Source of the DNA: Schistosoma mansoni
Taxonomy: Eukaryota; Platyhelminthes; Trematoda; Strigeidida; Schistosomatidae
Direction of reading: 5' to 3'
Length of the DNA stretch: 64,000 bases
Assembly: GCF_000237925.1 (NCBI RefSeq)
Contig: NC_031495.1
Coordinates: 14,333,749 to 14,397,748, forward strand
Numbering within the stretch: position 1 is the stretch's first letter; every line of letters begins with the position of its first letter. Below the pieces are notes generated by a model. The model was not told the DNA's origin. It ran no database searches and saw only the letters and a list, made by a program, of their open reading frames with translations. The translations under genes and the position numbers were made by a program. Shown here one piece after another: positions 10,860-22,027 of this stretch.

Positions 10860-12260
10860 AGTTGATTTAATCGCACTTTCATTTTAGTTCTTGGGCTCAA
10901 CTCCAGACTTCTAGTCGAGTATTAACAAAGCAGTCCAGTTACTCTACTCTAGTTCTAGTGGATTCGATAGTATCTTAGTGGTCGATATGTTTCGCGTATA
11001 AATGAAGATTTTTCTAAATGTATTATGGTAACTAGGACCAACAACTATCCCACTGACCGTCAGTCAGCCTGTTGGTGGCAATATGAATGTTACAATTTTT
11101 GTGTATATGGACGTGGATTAACGATGTGTTCACGATAAATTAATCAAATTACTTTTAGAGCCAGAGACAAATTACTGATCTCTATCGAAACCATATATCA
11201 CGAAAGCATATCTCTTCCTTATATAACTGATCACCGGTTGTCGGGTTACTCATCTTACTTTCTCAAGACTAAGAATGACGAATGCTGACTGACCAATCAG
11301 TGATGTAGTTCTCTCACTAGAGGGTGTAGTCTCCTTTAATATACATTAGCATCTGATTTTGTACTACACCTATTATTCCATTGCTAAGTAAGTACAAATT
11401 ACCATCATCTTCGCGTCAGTTCAGCGGCCTAACTAGACGCCTGGATGTTGAATGTTTCCAATTTCATGGATAATATCGGTGTTTCATGTCTTACGTGTTG
11501 GACTACGCTACATATGTGCGAAGCTGGCTTGTAAACTGAAAAAGGTAAAAAGAGAGATTCGTGAATTTTTTGTGTATTTCAAACTAAGAACCAGAAGCTT
11601 CAAGGCTAAACCTCAATATCACAAGTCTTGTAAACGATTTATGCGAAACCAAGTGCACTTGATATAGCTATGGTCAGGATTACAGGTTGGCATAAAAGTT
11701 ACTTCCCAAATGACGTATTTTAGATTTTGCGCAGTGTCTAGTTATGCGTTAGACATTCGCCTCTTCCTAAAAATCAATTCAAGACACAATGATGAAGTTC
11801 TGTACGTTTCTGGTCATACATTTCATAAATGAGTTACGCAAATATACTAACAGACTATACAACTTAAGAAGTATTCAATAAAATGTATGGCGATCAAATT
11901 ATAAAATGCATAAACTTATTAAACCTTTGAAGAGTATGAGCTAGTTACTTTTCAACCCAAATAGAACATCTCCAAAAATCTAGGAAGGTTAATTTTCTAC
12001 TATGAGGTAGTGTAGTTCAAGCAGTTCGGGCACCCATAAGATTGAGGTCTAGGTTGGTGTCGGCACATTTAAATGTGCTTCTAGAATAATTAACTTGGTT
12101 CGAAATTGTAAACTTGCCATGATATGACTGTTTAAACTTCACGGTCTTCCATTGAAATCACATCATTGTTTATACTGACTCTCTCTATTGTGACAGCCAG
12201 GACAGCTTGAAACAACATATTCATGCTGGTAATAAACTAATAAATTGAGATCATGGGTCG
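10860..12260. other. No recognised gene
   Basis: The only open frame of note (11452-11667, plus strand, 71 codons) has no recognisable motif or splice context. No repeat family from elsewhere in the window was recognised here. Confidence 0.5.
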
Positions 12261-12264
12261 ATAA

Positions 12265-12545
12265 TGTTGGACCACCACTAGAAACCTGAAAGCACAAGAC
12301 ACTTGTTTCGTCATAGTATGAGACTCCATGGCAGTGCTAATCCACGATCCCACACACATAAGTCGAACTCAGTGACGTCGGTCCCGCGTGAACGCCTAAA
12401 CTCTGGACCATTGAGCCGGCAAACAATGGTGTTTATGTTCAGCTTTTATCAATTCCACATTGTTGCGTAACCAAGATGAGCTGATTGAAGTTAAACACTG
12501 ACATCATTAGAAGCCGGCTCAATGGTCCAGAGTAGCGACTTCGAA
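12265..12545 (-). mobile_element. Inverted composite of diverged family B SINE
   Basis: Bases 12265-12470 are a diverged minus-oriented copy. They include the hammerhead region with a mutated core, the tRNA-like segment and the start of the 5' part. Bases 12471-12545 carry the same tRNA-like segment in the opposite direction. CTCTGGACCATTGAGCCGGC at 12401-12420 has its exact reverse complement near 12513-12532. Confidence 0.6.
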
Positions 12546-13471
12546 TTTTAGAATAAACGAAGGTGTTTGTTACTTGAATGAAAACAACATCAGAAGATAC
12601 ATCATATATAACTGAAAACGAGGAAGTAGGGACAAAGAAAAAGAATACATAGAGAAATTTACACATACGAAACGTAATAAAGTGGGTTTTTTAACGTCAT
12701 TCAGTGTCCTACACTATACTTCTTAATGCCTATACTCTCATTGGCAACCTATACTTAACACGATAGTCAATTAAAACATTGCATCGAAGCCTTACCCACA
12801 GTCCATAATTTGTAACTGTCCGATAAGCTTGTAAAATGGTACTTATAGAAATAGTGTTTTTCAACAGGATGTGAAACACAGAACGTTGTGTGAGGTATGA
12901 TATATTTACAAAATATAAGCGTAAATGAGCCTAACATCACAAAAGGAGGGAGGGTGGAGTTTTTGACCAGCAAGCATTGATGGTGAGGACTGTGACTTCA
13001 ATCCACCCGTGTTTGTGGGGCAGAACATTTTGTTTGCATCAGGCTCTTTATAGATGAGAACAAGTCAATCAATTTGTGATATTGAGGTTGTTCTCCTACA
13101 CTCATCATTCGGACTCATGTTTCTAATAGTTATGCTGAATTAACTATTCTACTAAGACAACCTATAACATGCTAACTTGGACTTTTACATGAAAACTGTG
13201 TAGCAGACATCAGATGATGAAAAAAACAGACTGTAAAGGATATGGTTGTTAGTTTACTCAACACTCTACTTTCTATGTGCACTCTCTGTTCCAATAAACA
13301 GTCTTTTTCACTCCAATCTTGACTTCCCTTCCTTCATTCGAACATACTCCACCTTGATAAACATCACAACTCATTGTTGTTTATTACTGCACTCTCTCAT
13401 CTGGAGCCCCTGATCACATTTCACTCTAGCAACATGAGTTAGTATCAATTTGACCCAATAGTTTATCATAC

Positions 13472-13606
13472 CTTCGTCTGTTCCACTGCTAAATGTTAGG
13501 CATTGGTTATCGTTCATATCCAAATGCCTTGCTGCTCCTCGGTTTCTTTCTTTTTTTATATCTTCAGAATCTTGCTCTGAGGGTGAAGATATGTAACTTC
13601 TGACAC
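13472..13606 (-). CDS. Candidate host exon, gene unknown
   Basis: A 135-nt open segment sits between a good acceptor (TTGTTCCAG) and donor (GTATGA) on the minus strand. It is phase 1 on both sides, so it could be inserted or skipped without a frame shift. It encodes 45 residues including SYISSPSEQDSEDIKKERNR, an acidic-basic low-complexity stretch. I do not recognise a family. It could belong to an upstream exon of the minus-strand gene at its left, but its phase does not join the MOCS3 exon at 6978 directly. Confidence 0.35.
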
Positions 13607-13922
13607 CTGGAACAAGCTCGACAAACGCGCTTCCCCAAGGTCATAGTTCGGACCAGGCGCTCCACAAGCCTACTTTATAACAACTATAAACTTAAAAAGC
13701 CGCGTTACATAAATACTTAGCACTATCGAAACCCTGATACACTTTTCGTCGAGATTGGATCTGGTATGTAGCGTGGATGCGATACCCCTTTGGAAAATAT
13801 TCTGATGAAAGCACATTATATCTGAACGAATGAACTGCTATCAACTTTCATAGATTATATTTACCAAACAACCCTGCTTGGGATGCATACTGTGATCCAT
13901 TATATGTTGTAACTTGTAGATC

Positions 13923-16389
13923 ATGCCTGTAAAAATGGTGTGTACCTGCCCTTGCAGAAATATATTATATAATTCCTACGAAGAGGAACTAGTTGATGCG
14001 GTTATCACATGTGCCCTAGTGCAACATGTGAAAGAAGCAGCTAGGTACGACCCGGGCTCTGAATCATCCTTACTAGATCTTATATTCACTCACTATGAAG
14101 ATGACGTTGCGAACCTGGATTACATGCCACCCTTAGGCAAAAGTGATCATGCAGTTTTAACCCTTGACTTCCATATAGCTGTCGATCACGAGCACGCGTC
14201 AGCTCAATCTAGACCTAACGTCTGGAAAGCAAGCATACAAGACATCATGCACTCAGCATCATCAGTAGATTGGACAATAGACCCAGAGTCCTCAGTCGAA
14301 ACGGCTTGGGACGTATTTCGAAGTTTATACTTAAAAGATACCGCCCCCACATCCCTTGGACTACACCTAGAGGGCCGAGAAACTTCCCACCATGGTTCAG
14401 TAGGGAGGTTCGCATCCTTCTCCCTAAAATAAGTAAGATGTGGGATAGATTTAGGTTACTGGGGACTGATGAGGCAAAATATCAGTATCAAAAAGCTCGG
14501 AATACCTGTGCCTCGACTTTCCGTAAGTCCAGAAAGCTGTACGAAGAGAAAATTGTTAAGGAATCCATAGAATGCCCTAAACGCTTGTATTCGTATATAA
14601 ACCAAAGGACAAAAAGAAGAAATCTCCATTCATTATGGGGAAACAATACTGCCTCATCACTAGTGGAGGACGACTTTGGCTAAGCTCAAATATTCTCCAA
14701 ATACTTTAGCAATGTATATACCATAGAAACACCCTTCACACCAGTCCATAAAAATCCCCCCACAAACACTGGACAGCGTGACCATTAAAGAACTCGATGT
14801 CCTTGGTCTGCTAAATAAGCTTGACATGAGCAAATCCACCGGACTCGATGAACTGCATCCTAGGTTACTAAAGGAATCAGCTAACTTTGTTGCGAACCCT
14901 TTAAGTATATGTTTTAATCTATCCATAACCCAGTGTCGCCTACCAAAAAACTGTAAGAACGCCATAGTAAGTCCTGTCTTCAAAACAGGTAGGAAACATA
15001 AACCTGAGAATTACCGACCCATTAGCCTAACTAGTCTGGTTGTTCAAATCTTAGAAAAGATTATTCGGAAGGAGCTGTTTGAGTACGTCGATGAAAACCG
15101 GATCCTTTCGGAGATGAACCATGGTTTTAGAACAGGTTACTCTTGTCTCACTAACTTATTAGTCGCTCGTGAAAGCTGGTGTGCTCTTAAGGACCAAAAG
15201 TTACCTATAGACGTAGCCTACATCAACTTCAGCAAAGCTTTCAACAAAGTTCCTGACAACTGGCTGTTATATAAGCTAAGGAATAACGGGATTGGAGGCA
15301 ATCTATTGATGTGGATAAAAGACTTCCCAGTTGGGCGTCAACAAAGAGTACGAGTGAACTCCACGTTGTCTAGCCGGGAAACTGTGCTTAGTGGAGTCCC
15401 CCAGGGTACAGTTTTGGGGTCAGTGTTATGCCTTTTGTACGCAAATGACCTCCCTCGTCTACTATCGTCAACAGTCTTGCTGTATGCTGACGATGTCAAG
15501 ATATGAAGAGCGATACAAAGTAAGGGTGATATCTTAAAATTCCAAAACGACCTAGAGAAATCATCTGAATGGTCTCAAACCTGGCAGTTGCCGACAAATA
15601 CTTTCAAGTGTATTGTGATGCATATTGGCCACCAGGGTACAGATACATACATGATGAATAACATTGAACTACCTATTGTCCAGACACACAATGACTTAGA
15701 AGTCATCGTTAGCCAAGACTTAAAGACTGCTGCACACTATCGTGCATTAGCCGCCAAAGGTTTAAGAACTTTATGGTCAATACTCAGGGCTTCTATTCAT
15801 ATCGACGCTAAAACGTTTTTGGCTTTATATACAGTGTTCGTGCGTCCTAAACTTGAGTACTGGATACAAGCAGCTAGCCCCTGCTTAAATAAAGACAGTG
15901 AGCTTTTGGAAAGGGTCTAGAAAACAGCAACTAAGCTGATTCCCAGAATGGTGAAGCTCCCGTATGACGATAGACTGACCAACCTATTCCCGCTGTCATA
16001 TCGAAGAATCAGAGGCGACTTGATTACAGTTCTCAAATTGCTTAGTGATAAATTTTCACCTGATATGCCCTCATTTTTCTTGTCTTCCAAAACAGAAGAT
16101 TTACGAGGACACTACAAAAAAGTTCACAGGCCCAGAACGAATTACTTGTCAGCTGACTATCGACTTTCCCATCGAATCATCAACGAGTGGAATTCATTAC
16201 CTCAGAACGTGGTTGAGGCTCCGTCCGTCAACTCTTTCAAAAGAAAGTTGGATCAACTGAGAGACAATCATTGCCAAGACTAACACAGACCATCAAGCAT
16301 CCTGTTCTTTCCAAACTGAAACCGAATTTGTTTTAACCTGTCAATGTTTCGAGTACATGTTGACTGTGCTAATTTCAATAATAATAATT
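13923..16389 (+). mobile_element. CR1-like LINE (SR1-type), 5' truncated and degenerate
   Basis: This is a non-LTR retrotransposon on the plus strand. The distal endonuclease is at 13980-14180 (SLLDLIFTHYEDDV, then LGKSDHAVLTLDF). A linker follows. The RT is at 14778-15506, with ENYRPISLTSL, INFSKAFNKVP, SGVPQGTVLGSVL and LLYADDVKI in the usual order. The C-terminal part runs through 15588-16283 (RRIRGDLITVLKLL, YRLSHRIINEWNSLP). The catalytic YADD box is intact, but the frame is broken in at least four places. The 3' end is a short AAT-rich tail (CAATAATAATAATTT) at 16376-16390. The order and motifs fit the CR1/Jockey group; SR1 is the schistosome member I recall. Confidence 0.9.
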
Positions 16390-16390
16390 T

Positions 16391-16402
16391 GTTCAGCAAA
16401 GG
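16391..16402 (+). promoter_or_regulatory. Splice acceptor just upstream of the MDH start codon
   Basis: TTGTTCAG ends seven bases before the ATG (GTTCAG|CAAAGGATG). It could serve either a 5' UTR intron or spliced-leader trans-splicing, which schistosomes use. Its pyrimidine-rich side lies in or against the tail of the LINE next door. Confidence 0.45.
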
Positions 16403-17521
16403 ATGCCGGAGGTAAGTTGGTGTTTAGTACTATTACCTTTCAAGCCAATAAGAGTCTTGTTGACAGGTGCAGCTGGGCAAATAGGATATTCACTCGCCGG
16501 GATGGTTGCTCGCGGTGACATGTTCGGACCTGATCAAGTTAGATATGTTCTTTTCTAACAACTGCAGGAAGTTATCTTGCATCTGTTTGATCTTGAACAA
16601 ATGGTAGAATCTCTGAAAGGACTTGAAATGGAACTTCAGGATTGTGGATTTCGACTGTTAAAGAATGTGGTTGTGACTCATATACCAGAAGTAGCATTCA
16701 ATCAAATTGATGCTGCCCTCATGGTTGGGGCTATGCCTAGGAGAGAAGGAATGGAGCGTAAAGATTTGCTAAATGCAAATGTGAAAATTTTCAAGGAGCA
16801 AGGACAGGCTCTGGACAAGTATGCTAAAAAGACTGTCAAAGTGGTTGTTGTGGGTAATCCTGCTAACACAAATGCACTCGCACTGATGAAGAACGCTCCT
16901 TCTATTCCTAAAGAAAACTTTAGCGCGCTCACAAGACTTGACCACAATCGTGCTCAGTCATTTGTTAGTTTAGGTTACTCCTAATTTTTCCTATAGATAG
17001 CCAAACGTCTGGGAGTTTCATGCGATTCTGTAAAAAATTGTATTATATGGGGCAACCACAGCAATACGCAATTTGTCGATGTAAGTCATGCTGTGGTAAA
17101 GCAAGATGGGAAGGAGATTCCTGTCACTGCCGCAATTAATGATGATAACTGGATAAAAAATGAGTTCTTAAGCGCTATCCAGAAGCGCGGGGCTGCTGTC
17201 ATAGCAGCCAGGAAACTAAGTAGTGCATTGTCTGCTGCTAAGTCTGTTTCAGACCACATGCATGACTGGTGGCTTGGAACGAAGGAGGTATGTTTCCAAT
17301 TACATTTATTTTGTTTTAAGGGCGAATGGGTGTCGATGTCTGTAATCAGTGATGGTTCTTACGATGCTCCAAAAGATGTTATCTTTAGTTTTCCTGTCCA
17401 AATCAAGAATGGAAAATGGACCATCGTTCAGGGTTTAAAACTTGATGAGTGGGCTAAAAGCAAGTTCGCCATAACAGCAGAGGAGCTCAAGGAGGAACGC
17501 ATCGCGGCAGGGCTTGAATAA
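16403..17521 (+). CDS. MDH1: Cytosolic malate dehydrogenase, complete five-exon gene
   Basis: This enzyme interconverts malate and oxaloacetate with NAD in the cytosol and supports the malate-aspartate shuttle. The exons are 16403-16411, 16445-16537, 16568-16963, 16997-17287 and 17321-17521. All introns are 30-34 bp with GT..AG ends, and all junctions are phase 0. The product is 329 residues, normal for cytosolic MDH. Residues 7-16 read [10 protein letters not shown], the NAD-binding glycine loop. Asp of LHLFDLE selects NAD over [18 protein letters not shown] carries the substrate-binding arginines of the mobile loop, LTRLDHNRA the catalytic Asp and second Arg, and [11 protein letters not shown] the catalytic His. 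The start ATGCCGGAG is the only one that leaves the glycine loop at the usual distance. No targeting peptide is present, which argues for the cytosolic form. Confidence 0.96.
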
Positions 17522-20500
17522 TGACTTCTTGAATGTCGTCGTTGTCAGTATTCTGACCATTATTGTGGCTACTTTTTGTAGTTCTTGTTATTCATCTTAC
17601 ATTTGTTAAAAATATGATAGTTTTTGCATTTTATTGGTCGTATTTATAAATTGTTCATAAGTAAATCACTACCAAGCTCTTTGTATAGTCATCGCTTCAA
17701 CTTATTTGGGTCTACCGCAAACTTAGTATAATTAATTTCAGCACTTATACTTTCAACCATTCCATATACCGATATGTATCTCTAGGGTGAAGAATATAGT
17801 TTTATATTCGCTGCTAACATAACTTATTGGTTCATAAACGAGCTGAATGGAGAAGAAAACAGGATATTCTAATTGCTTCCCTTAGTAGAAAAGATTGAGT
17901 TATTTTCTCCAGGCGAGTTTCAAACGTGGGGGAGGTGATTTTCGTACTGTGAACTAGCTGTGCTATGTGTTTATCACAACAAAACTATAGTTGGCAAGCT
18001 CTAACGGGGATTATTTCGCTTGAAGTTCAGATCTTCATACGTTTAGATGGTTTGGCTATGATTTTCCTTCTTGAGATCTGTTAGGGTTCTAGGTATATTT
18101 CTGTCGTTTTTTCTAATGGTTTGCCAGGTTTCAGATTTTGTTTGCAGAATGGTAGTCACGTTGGGTTAGCTACTTTCTTCCTCCCAATTTTATTCGGCGG
18201 TACTCATTGACGCAGTCAATCTAACTGCTTTCTTGTTAGAGAAGTCTAGTGTAATAGTTGTGGTGTGTAAAGACGCGACCGTTTAACATCTGTGTACAAA
18301 CAATGTTCAAGGGCAGGTTGTTAGTGGTTATGTATTTTCTGTTACTAGCATCCATGAGTATTGTTTAGTGGTTAATCATACTACCTGGATCCTCAAACTA
18401 AAGGGGATGATACAAAGATTAAATCTTCCATTGAGTTATTGGAATTTGTTTGACTTCAAACAAAGTACGTTTGATTATCCAGTTATTCAATTTCGTAGCC
18501 ACATTAGAAAAGTAAATGATGGAATCCAGTCAGCAGTCAGGGCTAGGCATGACTGTAAATTGTATCTTGGTAACCCGTCAGTGTATTGCAGTCAGCTGTT
18601 TGCGGAAATTATGGACATATGGGTTTTATTGCCGCAGATGGTTTATTGCGTAATTTGCCACCCACGTTATACATAGTACTGTCAACTAAGCAACTCTAAT
18701 TAGCATGTGCCTGTACAGTTTTTATTTAGTCCAGATTGACGAGAGCAGCTATACGCATGTCTGTAAGCTTCAGGAAACACTAGGAAATGTGAACCGATAG
18801 TTTCAGTGAAATTTAAACATGGAATTTCGAGAATTTGATTAAAATTGATACGGACGTAAAGCCTCAAAGTATACTTGCTTGCTTATTTGACAGTTAGTGA
18901 TGTTTCGGTATTGTGGCCAATGAATTGCATTCTTGATGTCGCCGTCAAACTGTAGAGTTTGTCAGATAGACATAACATGAGCGTTAAATTCTAACGTATT
19001 TAGCGACCGAGATAAACGTGTTAAATTGCACTGTAAGTAATTACGTAATCTGGCTCAATGACTAGAAATCAATGGACATAGACTTCCTACGGATTGGGAC
19101 ATGGGATACACAAAATAGATATTTGGGTAATGCAGACGGTTGTGTCCACCGTAACCCACACTTCAAGCGTGTCTGGGATGGTCTACGTCATCATTTGGAT
19201 TAATGCTAGAGAGTGGATTAGTTGTGTTTGCCTATCACTTCGCTTGTTTTGTACGCCTCATTGGGCCCGGTGGGTCGGTTTTCAACAAAATTTGACACGA
19301 ATCCAGGAAAAACTTTTATTATATGCTTATAGTTTATTTCTAAATACTATAACTTTGTAGAGAGTATTCTTAAAATCGATTGTGTTTTAGGGTTTACTAC
19401 TACACTACGAAAATATAAATACAATCTTTTGATTTCCTTATGGTTGTGATTTTATTTCTAACTAAATATTTTGCCAAGAACAAACAAATAGAAAAAGGTC
19501 TCATAAATTTCTGAACAAAGAGAGAGGTTGTGTGGTGGGAAAAAGAATTACAATAATTTTTAATCAAGAGATGAATGAGATGAAAATATTTTGATTAGAA
19601 CTAAATAGTGTCTTTAGAGGTCTTTGAATGTCTTCAGCGAATCCATATCTAATTATACGATAAGAAGAAGCAAAAACAAGTAAATAAATATATTACTAAA
19701 GGAAGTAGTCCACAAGATTTTGATAATATTAATCAATTAGACAAATCAGGATTTTGAGTAGTCAAAGATGATGTTTTGGTATTGTGTGGGTAATATGCAA
19801 CACTATGCCAAGATTGAAACCCCGTCTTCTCATGAATAATACAGTTTGATTGCGCAATAATCAGTGTCAAAATAACCAATCAGGAAAGGATATAATTAGA
19901 GAAATTGGGACTTCCCAATACTCTTATATTTTGCAGATATATGATTGGTGTGTTCATTTTTGATAGTAACATACATTTTATGTTATGTATAATTAGTTTA
20001 AGATTGCTTACCCAGAAAATGAATTCACTTGTGAAATGGAAAACAATAAGTACTTTTTATTTTTAAGTATTTTAGTATCAAGAAAACTAAGTGGTCAAAG
20101 TCAAGCGTTGTATGTTAAATATGCAGTTATGTTTCGGTCGGCGAAGTCATTTCAAATAATTTTTCTTTCGCCAATAAGAAAGTGGCTCAATTTCTTTGGG
20201 CTAGCAGTGAATACAATGGTATTATTGTGGACGAACATGATCGATTATATAACGATGAGTTTGTGGACGACTCTTCAGCTAAAGTAGTTCTATGGAAAAT
20301 TACTTACAGGTACTTGTAAGTATATTACCGACCCCAACTCTTAGATATTGATACATGTATTACGAACTGGATCTTACATCATTTTATGTATCGGACACTA
20401 AGGTATCTCGATGCACATCAAAGATCACCATTGTCATTATACCCGTAAGAAAATTAGGAAAACAATGGCTATCTGTTAACAGGATTAACCTTTGTGGGAA

Positions 20501-21852
20501 AAATGGACTACTAAACGCATGACTTATTGCACCGATGAATAATCAAGATAGATTAGTGTATGGATTTGTGGTATTGAAATGACGAATTGTGTATGTATTT
20601 GAAAAAGAAATACATCTCAGAGACCGTGTGGACATTCGATACATTCCATTAGACAACAGTACAGAGACTTGCGGAAACCGATTGTCCCAGATGAAAGATT
20701 AGACACTATTGGTGCAGCCAAAGTACTCTGTAGTTGAAACCAGGGCCATATTAAGGATGCTTTTCACAAAAAACTTCAGAGTATTCTGGTGTTGAAAGCC
20801 ACTCGTCTAATGCTTTCCCATCAATCAAGCGATACCATCAACAGCTCAGCTTACGCACTTACAAATCCCATATGTTCATAATATTTATTTGAAATCACCA
20901 TTCATCATTAGTATAGAATTTTTACCATTTAAGGGACTGAATAGTTTAACAGAAGAATTTAGTGGGTAAATATTAAAGCAGATATACTTGCAGAACTTGC
21001 GTTAGTGGTGTTGTATCGATCTCAAATAATTTCAACATGTATATGTATCTGAGCTGCTTAGTAGCACCTGAGTATTTGTCTTCATGTTTTGATTGGAGGT
21101 ACATACGATAAGTGTGGTTGGACAAACGGGATATCCTACAGTTCTGGAGACGGCTATCATCTACCCGGACAGTGTGGCTAGTCAGCTGTTCATCAAGACA
21201 CGATAGGTAGAGAATTTAGCATTTTGATCCTTTTTCTTACTGTCTAGACGAAATGGTACGTCACTATCCATCCCATAGAACACAACAACAACAAAGGCAA
21301 TGTATAAATATAGCAATATCTGGATCTGGACATGACTTCCGCTTTAACAAAAAGTTAATTTTCTGATACCCTCAAATATGCTTTTTTTACTAATATTCAA
21401 CTTCTTACTGAAATTACTAATCATTTGTAAATTTCAGAACATTTCAATACTCCGATACAAAATAGTCAACCACTGCCTAATCGTTTCATATGGGTATATT
21501 ATCTCCAATTTATTCAAACAAATTTGATTTTTCTGTTAACATTTAACATACTTCCAGTGGATTATATAACATTACTAGCGACCTTCATTAACTGAATAAA
21601 AATCTTACTAAGTTTGAAGAAAAACCCTACCGAATCATTCCTTAGTGATTGGTAAATATTCAACTGTATTCACAAATCGAATTTGAAACTTACTTATTTT
21701 TCTTCGTTTCTTAGAGAGCAATAGAATATAAGTTTAAAATTTTAACTAACATAAAATATGGAAAAGAAAATGCGTATATATTAATGATTTGAAGATGCAT
21801 GCTTAGTTCACTTGAGCTTCCGTCTTTGAACTAAAACTTACATTTGAAAACA
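17522..21852. other. No recognised gene between MDH1 and the EPS8 3' end
   Basis: This stretch is AT-rich. The longest open frames (18368-18676 and 19094-19360, plus strand) show no family motif, no splice partner and no good start context. The 3' UTRs of MDH1 (plus strand) and EPS8 (minus strand) must end within this stretch, because the two genes converge here. Confidence 0.5.
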
Positions 21853-22027
21853 TCACATAGTTCCTGGAATTTTCAGTATTGACCTTGGACAATAACCTTC
21901 TTCATCAAACTTATTCTGAACTTTATACCATTGTCCATTCTTTTCTAAAACTTTTACCCATTCACCATTTTCTACTGTTAATTCCCTTTCAGAGCTTGCC
22001 TCAAATGACTCAATAACTTGAACAAGT
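21853..22027 (-). CDS. EPS8: EPS8 terminal exon: SH3 domain and stop
   Basis: A 175-nt exon. [20 protein letters not shown], then [19 protein letters not shown] and [12 protein letters not shown], match the SH3 core, with the RT loop acidic residues, the Trp of the binding groove, and the (V/C)P..(Y/I)L end motif. TGA comes seven codons after the SH3 core. EPS8 SH3 domains use an Ile instead of the usual groove Tyr, but I cannot settle this position by eye. Confidence 0.9.

Noticed and set aside
18368-18676. 102-codon open frame downstream of MDH1
   Set aside because: No motif, no splice context, and amino-acid use looks random.
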